Positions 36,001 through 43,912 of a stretch of 64,000 nt of DNA are shown piece after piece. The first letter of the stretch is position 1. Every line of letters begins with the position of its first letter. The notes under the pieces are model-generated. The model was given only the letters and a program-made list of their open reading frames with translations, was not told where the DNA came from and made no database searches. Location: assembly GCA_015060695.1 (NCBI GenBank), contig SUYA01000010.1, positions 18,149 to 82,148 on the forward strand, given 5' to 3'. Made by a program: the position numbers and the translations under genes. Source of the DNA: Mediterranea massiliensis. Lineage in GTDB: Bacteria; Bacteroidota; Bacteroidia; Bacteroidales; Bacteroidaceae.

Positions 36001-37314
36001 TATGAGATATTTTTAACTTTCAAAGACTCTGCAGATTCTAAGAAAATGCTCTTTTTGTTTGATACTTCTGTTAAAAATTATCGAATGTATGTTGATAAAG
36101 AGAAATTGGATAAGGTGACTTATAACCTTTTGTCTAATGCCTTTAAATATACTCCGACAGGAGGGAAAATTGTTTTTTCGGTAAGGGTAGATGAACTGGT
36201 GGGGCAATTACAAATCAAAGTGTCTGATACCGGGGTGGGGATTCCGAAAGAAAAGCAGACAGAATTGTTCAAACGTTTTATGCAAAGTAGCTTTTCTGGA
36301 AGTAGTGTGGGAGTAGGTTTGCATTTGAGTCATGAATTGGTTAATGTACACAAAGGAAACATCATTTATACAGAAAACCCGGAAGGAGGTTCTGTCTTTA
36401 CGGTAACAATTCCTACAGATATCTCGATATATGAGAAAAAGAATTTCTTGATTCCTAATCAACTACAAGAAGGAATTTCTCGTCAACAGACACTTGCTGT
36501 TGCTGATGAATTGGCAACAGATGAGTTGACAATATCAGAGATTGTGCCGTTGAACAAACATAGAATTTTAATTATAGAAGATGATACCGATGTGCGCGAA
36601 TTTTTGAAACAAGAGGTAGGACGCTATTTTGAAGTGATGGCTGAGCCGGATGGTAAAGCCGGAATAGAAAGGGTTGCTACCTATGATGCCGATTTGATAA
36701 TTTGCGATGTATTGATGCCTGGCATGAACGGTTTCGAAGTGACCAGGCATTTGAAAAAGGATTTTAATACCTGCCATATTCCGGTTGTCTTACTGACAGC
36801 CTTATCGGCAGAAGAAAAACAATTGGAGGGAGCCAATTGTGGAGCCGATTTGTATGTTATAAAACCTTTTAGCCCTCGTTTACTATTAACACGTATTTGC
36901 AAATTGATAGAACAACGAGAAAAACTTCGTGAGAAATTCTCCAATGATCCTACAAGTATACGACCTACCATTTCTTCGTCAGAGCAAGACAAACTTTTTG
37001 CTGAGCATCTGCAGGCTATATTAGAGAAGCAATTGGGCAATCCGGATTTTACAATTGATGATTTTGCTAATTCAATGAAGTTGGGACGTACCGTATTTTA
37101 TCGTAAAGTGCGTGGAGTGACCGGTTATTCACCAAATGAATACATAAGAATTGTGCGTATGAAAAAAGCTGCATCATTATTGCAGAATACAACCGATACG
37201 ATAGCAGAAGTAGCTTATCAGGTGGGTATGAACGACCCATTTTATTTTAGTAAGTGTTTTAAACAGCAGTTTGGCGTATCGCCTTCGGCTTTTCGTAAAG
37301 GGGATGAACTATAA
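33079..37314 (+). CDS. hybrid two-component system sensor/regulator (HTCS)
   Basis: 1411 aa, full-length for HTCS. Order: signal; two seven-bladed periplasmic propellers of Reg_prop repeats (about 25-760; many copies like GRIWIVG, GNMWIATSGAGLY); Y_Y_Y domain (about 770-850); membrane span (about 857-877); histidine kinase with phospho-acceptor His904 in NISHEFRTPLT, N-box NLLSNAFKYTP and G-boxes DTGVGIP and GVGLHL; receiver domain with phospho-acceptor Asp1210 in CDVLMPGMNG; C-terminal AraC helix-turn-helix (about 1300-1411). It binds a breakdown product directly in the periplasm and activates PUL promoters. Encoded 7 nt after rhaM. Likely controls the promoters at 23763 and 31366. Confidence 0.95.
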   Translation: MKRYILTIIGVLCSYLSSMAFVEVYSKHLNALDGLANNTVRTILQDSKGFVWLGTLNGLSRYDGNTFVNFQEGDDTVPALGGHRIRNLWEGANGLLWIDDSSERHSCYDLKLGTFVDFTGCGEYREKYKGAMQATNGDVWLYHDLNGCRRVSFHDGVFTSIAFKTSEKNISFNDVRDVVEDAKGRIWIVGKNKVALVKGDLAEDVLDISSPFVFSSATHTFFVSRNGVIFLEEGEKIRKVAAIDEDYRITVNDGLLLKDKFYLFASEGGYCYDINKATLQRSKYLDIKNIKVEKDNKGNYWLYNHTGWLWYVNAETGVIKPLQLQPKESMPYLDGERYSFVHDSRDIIWISTYGNGLFAYDLKTDELQHFKANLNGVGHISSDYLLCVMEDNSGGIWVSSEFSGVSRLSIINQGATYFYPEGLSNKDDRSNSIRLLKTVGENIWVGTRRGDVYLYDKEFHRYEKKNYPANIYAVAEDAKGRLWMGSRGNGLYIDGKWYKYRPNDASSLSASHIFDICRDDKGRMWIGVFNGGLDLAVEDVNGEYTFRHFLNKNYNQRQIRALIKDNNGYIWVGSSAGVAIFYPDSLIADSKNYFEITNEKKLLGSGDVKAFCLDSKGNMWIATSGAGLYKCSLNGLDYEHLTIQHYSLHNGLVSDMVQAVVEDKQGRIWVSTEYGVSCLDVDSETIENHFFSSHILGNSYCDNTACVTDKGEILFGSNYGFVLINPKSEKPTGSMSVPEVVMTALNINGSNVRPGENDSPLLRDISYTRSIELKYNQNSFEIDFSTLDFSVAGLEKYRYKLDKYDKGWSVPSTLSFATYKNMPSGTYVFRVQASNDLGIWGEETVLNIKVLPPFWKTGWAYLLYALLVLAIIFLFFRFTALRNRIAIEKQLTEYKLVFFTNISHEFRTPLTLIQGALENLKSSNLSKENAESMKIMDKSTKRMLRLINQLLEFRKMQNNKLALSLEETEVISFLYEIFLTFKDSADSKKMLFLFDTSVKNYRMYVDKEKLDKVTYNLLSNAFKYTPTGGKIVFSVRVDELVGQLQIKVSDTGVGIPKEKQTELFKRFMQSSFSGSSVGVGLHLSHELVNVHKGNIIYTENPEGGSVFTVTIPTDISIYEKKNFLIPNQLQEGISRQQTLAVADELATDELTISEIVPLNKHRILIIEDDTDVREFLKQEVGRYFEVMAEPDGKAGIERVATYDADLIICDVLMPGMNGFEVTRHLKKDFNTCHIPVVLLTALSAEEKQLEGANCGADLYVIKPFSPRLLLTRICKLIEQREKLREKFSNDPTSIRPTISSSEQDKLFAEHLQAILEKQLGNPDFTIDDFANSMKLGRTVFYRKVRGVTGYSPNEYIRIVRMKKAASLLQNTTDTIAEVAYQVGMNDPFYFSKCFKQQFGVSPSAFRKGDEL

Positions 37315-37317
37315 AAT

Positions 37318-37368
37318 GTTTAGCGGCAAATGGAGAAAGATTAAGACTAAACCCACTTGCCGCTAAAC
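37318..37368. terminator. terminator between HTCS and tandem CE12
   Basis: 16-bp stem with one mismatch (GTTTAGCGGCAAATGG with CCACTTGCCGCTAAAC), loop 19 nt. It separates two convergent genes. Confidence 0.75.
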
Positions 37369-37389
37369 CGTAGACTGTATTCTTTTATT

Positions 37390-39021
37390 TTATTTCAAGA
37401 AATCTTTCAGAGGGCAATTAACTTCTATAAGTCCTTCGGTGATGCTTTTGGCATTTAGACGGGCACCTTTTTTGGACGTATGTGTGTGATCACGGTTGAA
37501 GTATTCATGTACTACTTTCAATCCTTTTTCCCATCCCATTTTTTGTAACTTTTCACCACTGATTTTATTTAAATCAATGAAGTAGGCACCTGTTACTTCG
37601 GCAGCTTCTCGAGTCCATTTACCAAATGAGGTAGCATTACTTTGAATTTTACCATTATCCCACATGTTGCGTGGTGTATGGCTCAAGACAATGGGGATGG
37701 CTCCTTTTTCCTGAGCATCGCGGATAAATTTACGTAAGTACCAGCCAAAAGTATATACCACTTTGTATTGGCGATCTTTTTCAAATTGGAAAACTTTACT
37801 TTCATTTCCTGATCCAGGAAGTTCGGCACGTGCTTTGCCGGTATGAATGGCTCCAGCATCGTTATGACCGAATTGCATAATGACATAATCGCCCGGTTGC
37901 AAGGCTTTATATACCTTGTCCCAACGACCTTCCTCCAAGAATGTCCGAGCACTACGTCCGGCCATTGCATGATTTTCAACACTGATACGTTCGGGGTCAA
38001 ACAATTCGGCTATTACGCTTCCCCAACCCCACATACCATTTTCATCGTTGTCGTTGTTGCGTACAGTGCTATCACCAATTGTAAACAATACTGGTCGGCC
38101 TTCTTTGCGAGTCGCACCGGTAACGGTGTCTTTTTCTATGGGTTTTAGGTAATTGGCCAATTTTAGTTTTGGATAATTGCGTATGCCTTCAGCAGCCGAT
38201 TCGGCATTGACGCGAGCACCGAATACGCTGGTATGAATGCGGTCGAGGTAGAACATGGTTTTAACTTTCTCTTTACCGAATTTTTCGAACTTACGAGCAG
38301 TAATCTCATTCAAGTCAATGAAGGGGATGCGTTCTTTCTTGGCTACTTGTTTCATCCACAATCCATAAGTGTCTTTTACGCGAGTGATGATGGTACTGTC
38401 AGCATCGTCCCAAGCATTGCGAGGAGTCAGTGACATAAGAATGGGATAGGCACCTTTGGCTTTGACGTCGCGAATGTAGCGACGCATATATTCTCCAAAA
38501 GTATATATAGTTTCTTTTACACCTGTTTCTTTAATGGTGACGTCAAGAGTCTCTTTCCCTATACCTGGAATAGATGCACGGGCACGGCCACTATCATAAG
38601 GACCATTGTCGTTGTGGCCTAATTCAATAATTACATAGTCTCCTTTTTGTATACCTTTCAGTACATCGGGCCACAAGCGAGTATAGAATGTACGGCTACT
38701 AGTACCGCCTAATGCATGGTTCTCTACTGTGATTTTATTTTCATCGAAATGTTCTTGGGCAAAGTATCCCCAACCCCATTGTCCGTTGTTACCATTACCC
38801 AAAGTGCCAGTACGCATTGTTGAATTACCTACAAGGAATAGTACTGGATTATTACCCTTTCTTGAAGAACCGGATACTGGACGTGCAGTACGTGCTTTGT
38901 TTAAACTGTCTAAAGTGAGGTCAGTTACCTGATTGATGTCTTTCATGGGAGAAGCTACGTTTTGTCCCCATGCTAATGATGTGAGTAGCAGTGCTGCTGT
39001 TAAAAGAAAATGTTTTTTCAT
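37390..39021 (-). CDS. two-domain rhamnogalacturonan acetylesterase (tandem SGNH, CE12-like)
   Basis: About 543 aa from the ATG that gives a clean signal peptide (MKKHFLLTAALLLTSLAWGQ); an upstream GTG adds 8 residues without signal character. Two complete SGNH domains lie in tandem. First: FLVGNSTMRTG, NHALGGTSSRTFYT, IELGHNDNG and LDRIHTSVFGA. Second: FTIGDSTVRNN, NHAMAGRSARTFLE, MQFGHNDAG and RDHTHTSKKGA. All catalytic Ser, Asn and His residues are present in both, so both may be active. CE12 enzymes deacetylate RG-I. It is placed at the far end of the PUL and has no clear promoter of its own. Confidence 0.82.
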   Translation of the reverse strand: MKKHFLLTAALLLTSLAWGQNVASPMKDINQVTDLTLDSLNKARTARPVSGSSRKGNNPVLFLVGNSTMRTGTLGNGNNGQWGWGYFAQEHFDENKITVENHALGGTSSRTFYTRLWPDVLKGIQKGDYVIIELGHNDNGPYDSGRARASIPGIGKETLDVTIKETGVKETIYTFGEYMRRYIRDVKAKGAYPILMSLTPRNAWDDADSTIITRVKDTYGLWMKQVAKKERIPFIDLNEITARKFEKFGKEKVKTMFYLDRIHTSVFGARVNAESAAEGIRNYPKLKLANYLKPIEKDTVTGATRKEGRPVLFTIGDSTVRNNDNDENGMWGWGSVIAELFDPERISVENHAMAGRSARTFLEEGRWDKVYKALQPGDYVIMQFGHNDAGAIHTGKARAELPGSGNESKVFQFEKDRQYKVVYTFGWYLRKFIRDAQEKGAIPIVLSHTPRNMWDNGKIQSNATSFGKWTREAAEVTGAYFIDLNKISGEKLQKMGWEKGLKVVHEYFNRDHTHTSKKGARLNAKSITEGLIEVNCPLKDFLK

Positions 39022-39040
39022 AATAATAATGTTTTTATAA

Positions 39041-39076
39041 TACACGGATTACAATATATTTTGTAATCCGTGTATC
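39041..39076. terminator. perfect 15-bp stem-loop downstream of rny
   Basis: ATACACGGATTACAA pairs with TTGTAATCCGTGTAT around a 6-nt loop, between the RNase Y stop and the tandem-CE12 start. The T-run is weak, so it may partly read through into the CE12 gene or act as a processing stem. Confidence 0.65.
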
Positions 39077-39090
39077 GGTTATTGATGTTT

Positions 39091-40626
39091 TTATTTGGCG
39101 TAGCTTACTGAGCGTGTTTCTCGAATAACTGTTATTTTAACCTGTCCTGGATATGTCATTTCGTCTTGAATCTTCTTTGCGATTTCGCCAGATAGACTTT
39201 CTGTTTGTTTGTCGTCAATCTTATCGGCACCTACAATAACGCGTAGTTCTCGGCCAGCTTGAATGGCGTATGTCTTGGTAACGCCCGGATAAGACATGGC
39301 AAGTTGTTCCAAGTCGTTGAGGCGTTTGATATAGGCTTCCACTATTTCGCGACGGGCACCGGGACGTGCTCCAGAGATAGCATCACAAACCTGCACGATG
39401 GGAGCTAACAAACTTGTCATCTCCACTTCGTCGTGGTGGGCACCGATGGCGTTGCAAATATCGGCTTTTTCTTTGTATTTTTCTGCCAATTTCATACCGT
39501 ATAGAGCATGTGGTAATTCCGGTTCTTCATCGGGTACCTTACCAATGTCATGTAATAAACCGGCACGTTTAGCTTTTTTAGGATTAAGTCCTAATTCAGA
39601 TGCCATGACGGCACAGAGATTGGCAGTTTCGCGGGCATGTTGCAGTAGGTTTTGTCCGTATGATGAGCGGTATTTCATTTTACCGATAATTCGTATTAGT
39701 TCGGGATGTAGCCCGTGAATACCCAAGTCGATGGTGGTTCGTTTACCGGTTTCAATAATTTCTTCTTCAACCTGCTTCTTTACCTTGGCTACTACTTCTT
39801 CGATGCGTGCCGGGTGAATACGTCCGTCGGTTACCAATTGATGTAATGCCAAACGGGCAATTTCGCGGCGCACGGGGTCGAAGGCAGAAAGAACAATGGC
39901 TTCCGGGGTGTCATCTACCACAATTTCTACACCTGTAGCAGCTTCCAAGGCACGGATGTTTCGCCCTTCTCGGCCAATAATGCGTCCTTTAATTTCATCT
40001 GAGTCGATGTGGAAAACGGTTACAGAGTTTTCTATAGCAGTTTCGGTCGCTACACGTTGGATGCTTTGTATAATGATTCGTTTAGCCTCTTTGTTGGCTG
40101 TTAGTTTGGCATCATCCATAATGTCATTGATGTAAGACTGAGCCTGTGTTTGCGCTTCCTCTTTCAATGATTCCACCAACCGTTCTTTGGCTTCTTCGGC
40201 CGAGAGTCCTGAAATATTTTCCAACTTTTCAATTTCTTGGCGTTGTAGAACTTCCAGCTCTTCTTTCTTTTTGTCAACTATTCCTAATTGTACTTCCAAA
40301 TTTTCTCTTACAGCATCGGCTTCAGCTTTTTTGCGTAGCACTTCTTCGTGGCGTTGGTTAAGCATCAGTTCGCGTTGCTTCAGCTTGTTTTCCGTTTGTT
40401 GAATTTTCTGGTTGCGTTGCGCCACTTCTTTTTCTAAATCTGCTTTCTTGTTTAGGAATTTTTCCTTTACTTCTAAAAGTTTGTTTTTCTTGATTACTTC
40501 TGCTTCTGTTTCGGCTTCTTTCAAAATGGCGTTGTATTTTGACTTCAATCCGTATCGGAAGAATACATAAGATACAATTCCTCCTACCAGGAAGCAGGCA
40601 ATGGATACTACTATTGTAACTGTCAT
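39091..40626 (-). CDS. rny: ribonuclease Y
   Basis: 511 aa, normal length. N-terminal membrane anchor (about 3-24), long charged coiled coil (about 25-190; [21 protein letters not shown]...), KH domain with [16 protein letters not shown] (about 210-260), HD hydrolase domain with the HD pair in [11 protein letters not shown] and GAHHDEVEM. It is a membrane-bound endoribonuclease that starts mRNA decay. It is read in the same direction as zapA, with a promoter-plus-hairpin unit between them. Confidence 0.95.
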   Translation of the reverse strand: MTVTIVVSIACFLVGGIVSYVFFRYGLKSKYNAILKEAETEAEVIKKNKLLEVKEKFLNKKADLEKEVAQRNQKIQQTENKLKQRELMLNQRHEEVLRKKAEADAVRENLEVQLGIVDKKKEELEVLQRQEIEKLENISGLSAEEAKERLVESLKEEAQTQAQSYINDIMDDAKLTANKEAKRIIIQSIQRVATETAIENSVTVFHIDSDEIKGRIIGREGRNIRALEAATGVEIVVDDTPEAIVLSAFDPVRREIARLALHQLVTDGRIHPARIEEVVAKVKKQVEEEIIETGKRTTIDLGIHGLHPELIRIIGKMKYRSSYGQNLLQHARETANLCAVMASELGLNPKKAKRAGLLHDIGKVPDEEPELPHALYGMKLAEKYKEKADICNAIGAHHDEVEMTSLLAPIVQVCDAISGARPGARREIVEAYIKRLNDLEQLAMSYPGVTKTYAIQAGRELRVIVGADKIDDKQTESLSGEIAKKIQDEMTYPGQVKITVIRETRSVSYAK

Positions 40627-40649
40627 CTTTTAAGGTTTTTATATGTTAT

Positions 40650-40747
40650 AAAATAAAAATGCACTGTTCGAAGTGCTTCCATCGTTTGGAAGTTGCTTCA
40701 TACAGTGCGTGTTTTTTCTTACTTCTTTTCCCTGATTAACAAATATA
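40650..40747 (-). ncRNA. candidate small RNA or rny leader with promoter and terminator
   Basis: A -7 box TATATTTG (40740-40747) on the minus strand would start RNA near 40733. About 25 nt later is a two-part stem: GCACTGT/ACAGTGC outside, and GAAG...CTTCC/GGAAG...CTTC inside (40661-40708), followed by ATTTTTATTTT. The whole unit would be a transcript of about 80 nt. Alternatives: a simple terminator for zapA, or an attenuator in the rny leader. I do not recognise it as a known RNA family. Confidence 0.45.
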
Positions 40748-40760
40748 TACTGTTTTGAGG

Positions 40761-41054
40761 TTACTTTTTAAAGTAATCTTCCAACAGATTTGTCAGTTCA
40801 GTTATTTTGGCCACATAGGGGACAGTGTCATTACGCTGTTGCTGTTGCAGACTTTCCAAGGCAAATTGATAGGCAACCATTGCCAAGAGTTGTTCCTGCT
40901 TGATGGGCGCATTCTTAAAGCGTTCCCTAAATTCGTTGAGCCTCATATCTACCTGCTTGGCTGCTTTTCTTACCACCTCTTCGTCTTCCCGACGTATTTT
41001 AAGAGGAAAAGTGCCGCCTGCCAATTGCAGGTTTATTTTTATTTTATCGTCCAT
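40761..41054 (-). CDS. zapA: cell division protein ZapA
   Basis: 97 aa. Typical ZapA features: short beta N-terminus (KIKINLQLAGGTFPLKI), then EEVVRKAAKQVDMRLNEFRERF and a C-terminal helix (LLAMVAYQFALESLQQQQ). It binds FtsZ and promotes Z-ring bundling in the cytoplasm. It is 19 nt downstream of a coiled-coil protein gene, an arrangement often seen in Bacteroidetes. Confidence 0.88.
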   Translation of the reverse strand: MDDKIKINLQLAGGTFPLKIRREDEEVVRKAAKQVDMRLNEFRERFKNAPIKQEQLLAMVAYQFALESLQQQQRNDTVPYVAKITELTNLLEDYFKK

Positions 41055-41073
41055 ACATCACTTTTTTATCTTT

Positions 41074-41367
41074 TCATTCGTTCAGTAAGGCGATGCATTT
41101 ATCGACTTCACGCACTAATTTCGACAATCTTTGTTGCGTTTCTTTTACGTCGCTACCATTCAAACTGATTGTCGTAGCTGTTTTTAGGTCGGTGTAGTTT
41201 TTTTTCAGAGAGTCATAGTTGGCTTGAAGTGTTTCATATTCAGCCTCTTTCCCTATTAGAAGTTGTTTTAGTTCACTATTCTCACGCTTCAGTTCGTCAT
41301 GAAGGAAAATTAAATGACGCAACCGCGCTTCAAATGTACTTAATAACTTCTTTTCTTCGTCTGTCAT
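41074..41367 (-). CDS. small coiled-coil protein upstream of zapA
   Basis: 97 aa from Met at 41367 (MTDEEKKLLSTFEARLRHLI). The longer open frame would begin inside the promoter, because a -7 box TATTTTTG lies at 41391-41398 on the minus strand. Almost the whole protein is predicted coiled coil (LKRENSELKQLLIGKEAEYETLQANYDSL). ZapB-like in size and context; a role at the division site is inference from its operon with zapA. Confidence 0.7.
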   Translation of the reverse strand: MTDEEKKLLSTFEARLRHLIFLHDELKRENSELKQLLIGKEAEYETLQANYDSLKKNYTDLKTATTISLNGSDVKETQQRLSKLVREVDKCIALLNE

Positions 41368-41390
41368 TACTACTATACCAAAATTCCTCA

Positions 41391-41398
41391 CAAAAATA
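41391..41398 (-). promoter_or_regulatory. promoter of the coiled-coil/zapA operon
   Basis: TATTTTTG on the minus strand, 24 nt before ATG 41367. It rules out the further-upstream start codons for this gene. Confidence 0.55.
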
Positions 41399-41542
41399 CT
41401 ATTTCTTTGTATATTACCAAAGTTTTTCACTAAAAATAACAAAAATAGTATATTTCGTCTTGTTTTGTATTCCTTTTAATTAGTAGTTTTAAATGTGGGC
41501 TAAATAATTTATCAAATAATTTGGTTTATAAAATAAACTACC

Positions 41543-41550
41543 TATCTTTG
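41543..41550 (+). promoter_or_regulatory. promoter of the membrane-protein/winged-helix operon
   Basis: TATCTTTG with TTG at 41521-41523, 19 nt upstream: full two-box match. Leader about 55 nt to ATG 41610. Confidence 0.65.
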
Positions 41551-41609
41551 TGCCGAGTTCGAACTATATTATCATTTAATGGAGTATTTATATTAATTAA
41601 TGTGTAACT

Positions 41610-42251
41610 ATGGAGGAAAAGAATTTGAATGCGCAAGAGAGTTTGGAGTTGATAGCGCAGATGATACAAAACAGCAAGAAGAATCTAGAAGTGGGTCGTG
41701 GTAATCAATTCCTGTTGTGGGGATGGTTGGGAGCAATTGTTTCTATCGCAGTAATGTGTGTGATTCTCTATACCGGCAATTTCGTTTGGAATTGGTTATG
41801 GTTTCTTATTCCCGCTATAGGGTGGCCAGTCATGGTGTGGCAGCTTCGCAATGAGAAGAAACGTGTTCAGACATATGTGGATAGAGCAATGAAAGCCGTT
41901 TGGATTTCTATTGGCTCAATTGGTATGTTGACTATCTTTGCATTGGCACTTTATGCTAATAATATGCGCATTGTTTTGCCGGGTACATTACTACTGACAG
42001 CGTTGGGAGTGGTTATTACGGCTCGCATATTGAGTGATAAATACATGGAACGCTGTGCCAGTTTTGCATTGGGTTTAGTGATAGCCTCTTCTATTCGTTT
42101 TACCGATGGTAACTTTAGTTCGTTGTGGTGGTTCGATTACTTAGTTTTTTCTGTTTGTTTCATCATTTCGTTGGTGCTTCCCGGCTACCGTTTAAATAAA
42201 GAGGCTAAGTGCTTAGTGAAAAAAAATAGTGTTGAAGAGGCCATTGTATAG
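41610..42251 (+). CDS. multi-pass membrane protein, paralogue 1
   Basis: 213 aa. A cytoplasmic N-terminus with NAQESLELIAQMIQNSKKNLEVGRGNQFLLWGW is followed by about five to six hydrophobic spans in a pairwise pattern. The next gene encodes a paralogue with the same N-terminal block. No enzymatic motif is visible. It is in an operon with a winged-helix regulator, which suggests a regulated envelope role, but function is unknown. Confidence 0.7.
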   Translation: MEEKNLNAQESLELIAQMIQNSKKNLEVGRGNQFLLWGWLGAIVSIAVMCVILYTGNFVWNWLWFLIPAIGWPVMVWQLRNEKKRVQTYVDRAMKAVWISIGSIGMLTIFALALYANNMRIVLPGTLLLTALGVVITARILSDKYMERCASFALGLVIASSIRFTDGNFSSLWWFDYLVFSVCFIISLVLPGYRLNKEAKCLVKKNSVEEAIV

Positions 42252-42263
42252 AGAAATGATTCT

Positions 42264-42890
42264 ATGGAAAAGAAAGATTTGAATGTGCAGAAAAGCTTAG
42301 AACTGATTGCACAGATGATACAGAATACCCGTGGTCGATTACAGATTGGTAATGGTAATGTGTTTTTGCTTTGGGGATATACCTCAATCGTTGTCGCTCT
42401 GTTAGTAGGGTTACTCGGACACTTTTCGGCACATCCGGCTTGGAACTTCCTTTGGTTTTTGATTTGGATAGTTGGCGGTACGTTGTCTCATTATGTAGAA
42501 AAGCGTAAAGACATTACGGCTTGTAGTTATACCGATCGTCTTACCACTGGGATTTGGACTGTTGTGGGTTACGGTGCTTTGGTTTCAACTGCCTTTTGCC
42601 TTTATTTCATGCTTTTTCGGGGTGAAGATTGCTGGTCGCTTATGCTTATTTTTGGTTTGTTTGTAGTTGGAATAGCCACGACCATGCAGGGGATTGTATT
42701 TGCTGAGAAGAGTTTGATTTGGGGAGGTACTTTTGGAATGTTGGCCGGGACGTTGATTATGTGTTGCCTCATAGCCGGTATCCCATTGCTTTATTCTTGG
42801 GTTATACCATTGTTTGTAGTAAGTTACATTTTTATGATGGTTCTTCCGGGACATATCTTGAATCGCAAACATCGTGTAGCCTATGTTTAA
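42264..42890 (+). CDS. multi-pass membrane protein, paralogue 2
   Basis: 208 aa. It shares with paralogue 1 the start NVQKSLELIAQMIQN and the GNGNVFLLWGY block before the first membrane span. The two genes are 12 nt apart, and this one overlaps the winged-helix gene by 8 nt, so translation is probably coupled. A tandem duplication followed by divergence is the simplest origin. Function unknown. Confidence 0.7.
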   Translation: MEKKDLNVQKSLELIAQMIQNTRGRLQIGNGNVFLLWGYTSIVVALLVGLLGHFSAHPAWNFLWFLIWIVGGTLSHYVEKRKDITACSYTDRLTTGIWTVVGYGALVSTAFCLYFMLFRGEDCWSLMLIFGLFVVGIATTMQGIVFAEKSLIWGGTFGMLAGTLIMCCLIAGIPLLYSWVIPLFVVSYIFMMVLPGHILNRKHRVAYV

Positions 42891-43167
42891 AGAGTTAAAT
42901 CCGTTGTTGCATAGTGAGTTACGTTTGGCTGTGATGTCTCTGCTCCTTTCAGTGGAAGAAGCTGACTTTGTCTTCATTCGCCAACAGACGGGTGCCACGG
43001 CCGGTAACCTCAGCGTGCAGATAGATAAACTGAACAAAGCTGGTTATGTAGGAGTAACTAAAACCTTCAAAGGTAAGATGCCCTGTACAATTTGTAAGAT
43101 AACACCACAGGGACTTGCTGCTTTTGAGGAGTACGTGGACGCTTTGAAAAGCTACATTCGGCTTTAA
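42883..43167 (+). CDS. winged-helix transcriptional regulator
   Basis: 94 aa. A single winged-helix DNA-binding domain of the MarR/ArsR-like short type (SELRLAVMSLLLSVEEADFVFIRQQTGATAGNLSVQIDKLNKAGYVGVTKTFKGKMP...TPQGLAAFEEYVDAL). It overlaps the preceding membrane-protein gene, so it is made with the two membrane proteins and probably controls their shared promoter at 41543. Confidence 0.82.
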   Translation: MFKELNPLLHSELRLAVMSLLLSVEEADFVFIRQQTGATAGNLSVQIDKLNKAGYVGVTKTFKGKMPCTICKITPQGLAAFEEYVDALKSYIRL

Positions 43168-43228
43168 TCTCTCCTATTTTAATCTGTCCATTTACAGTGG
43201 CAGATTTGCACATTAACGCATTATTTTA

Positions 43229-43236
43229 TACTTTTG
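43229..43236 (+). promoter_or_regulatory. promoter of the gene at 43271
   Basis: TACTTTTG with TTTG at 43205-43208, 20 nt upstream: full two-box match. Confidence 0.65.
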
Positions 43237-43270
43237 CGCCCAATACTAACTTTAAGCAACAGAAATCATT

Positions 43271-43906
43271 ATGGGAATATTCTCCAAATTATTTAAGAAA
43301 GGCGACGAAGTTCCTTCTGCTAAGAATGTGGAAGACTTTGTTTCGCTGACCCGCGTTTACTTTCAGGCTGTATTAGCGGCCAATTTAGGTATTACTAACA
43401 TTCGCTTTGTGCCTGATGTGGCCAACTTTAAGCGTTTATTCAAGATACCTACCCAAGGTGGACGTTTAGGCTTGGGTGAAAAGAGTGCTGCCCGCAAGAT
43501 GCTGATGCAGGACTATGGAATCAGCGAAAACTTCTTTAAGGAAATAGACAATTCCATTAAGAAGAATTGCCGTACCCAGAACGATGTTCAAGGCTATCTG
43601 TTTATGTATCAAGGATTTTCTAATGATCTGATGATGCTGATGGGTAACTTGATGCAGTGGAAGTTCCGTTTGCCCTCTTTCTTTAAGGGAGCCTTGCGTG
43701 CCATGACAGAGAAAACGGTACACGATGTTTGTACCAAGACTGTTTGGAAACAAGACGATGTACACAAGACTGCTATGGCTGTTCGTCAATACAAAGAACG
43801 TTTAGGATACTCTGAACAGTGGATGACAGAGTATGTTTATAACGTTGTGATGTTGGCCAAAAAGGAGCCTAAGAAGAAAAACAATCAAGAGGAAGCACAG
43901 AAATAA
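43271..43906 (+). CDS. conserved hypothetical cytoplasmic protein
   Basis: 211 aa, soluble, basic C-terminus (KKEPKKKNNQEEAQK). Helical sequence without signal or membrane spans; motifs such as FVSLTRVYFQAVLAANLGITNIRFVPD and FLFM-type helices do not match a domain I know. It is 6 nt upstream of the uracil-DNA-glycosylase-like gene and likely cotranscribed with it. Confidence 0.7.
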   Translation: MGIFSKLFKKGDEVPSAKNVEDFVSLTRVYFQAVLAANLGITNIRFVPDVANFKRLFKIPTQGGRLGLGEKSAARKMLMQDYGISENFFKEIDNSIKKNCRTQNDVQGYLFMYQGFSNDLMMLMGNLMQWKFRLPSFFKGALRAMTEKTVHDVCTKTVWKQDDVHKTAMAVRQYKERLGYSEQWMTEYVYNVVMLAKKEPKKKNNQEEAQK

Positions 43907-43912
43907 GAATTT

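Noticed and set aside
40627..40760. 6S RNA next to zapA
   Set aside because: Gene order recalls E. coli ssrS, but the gap is only 134 bp and the stem lacks the long open-bubble structure of 6S RNA.
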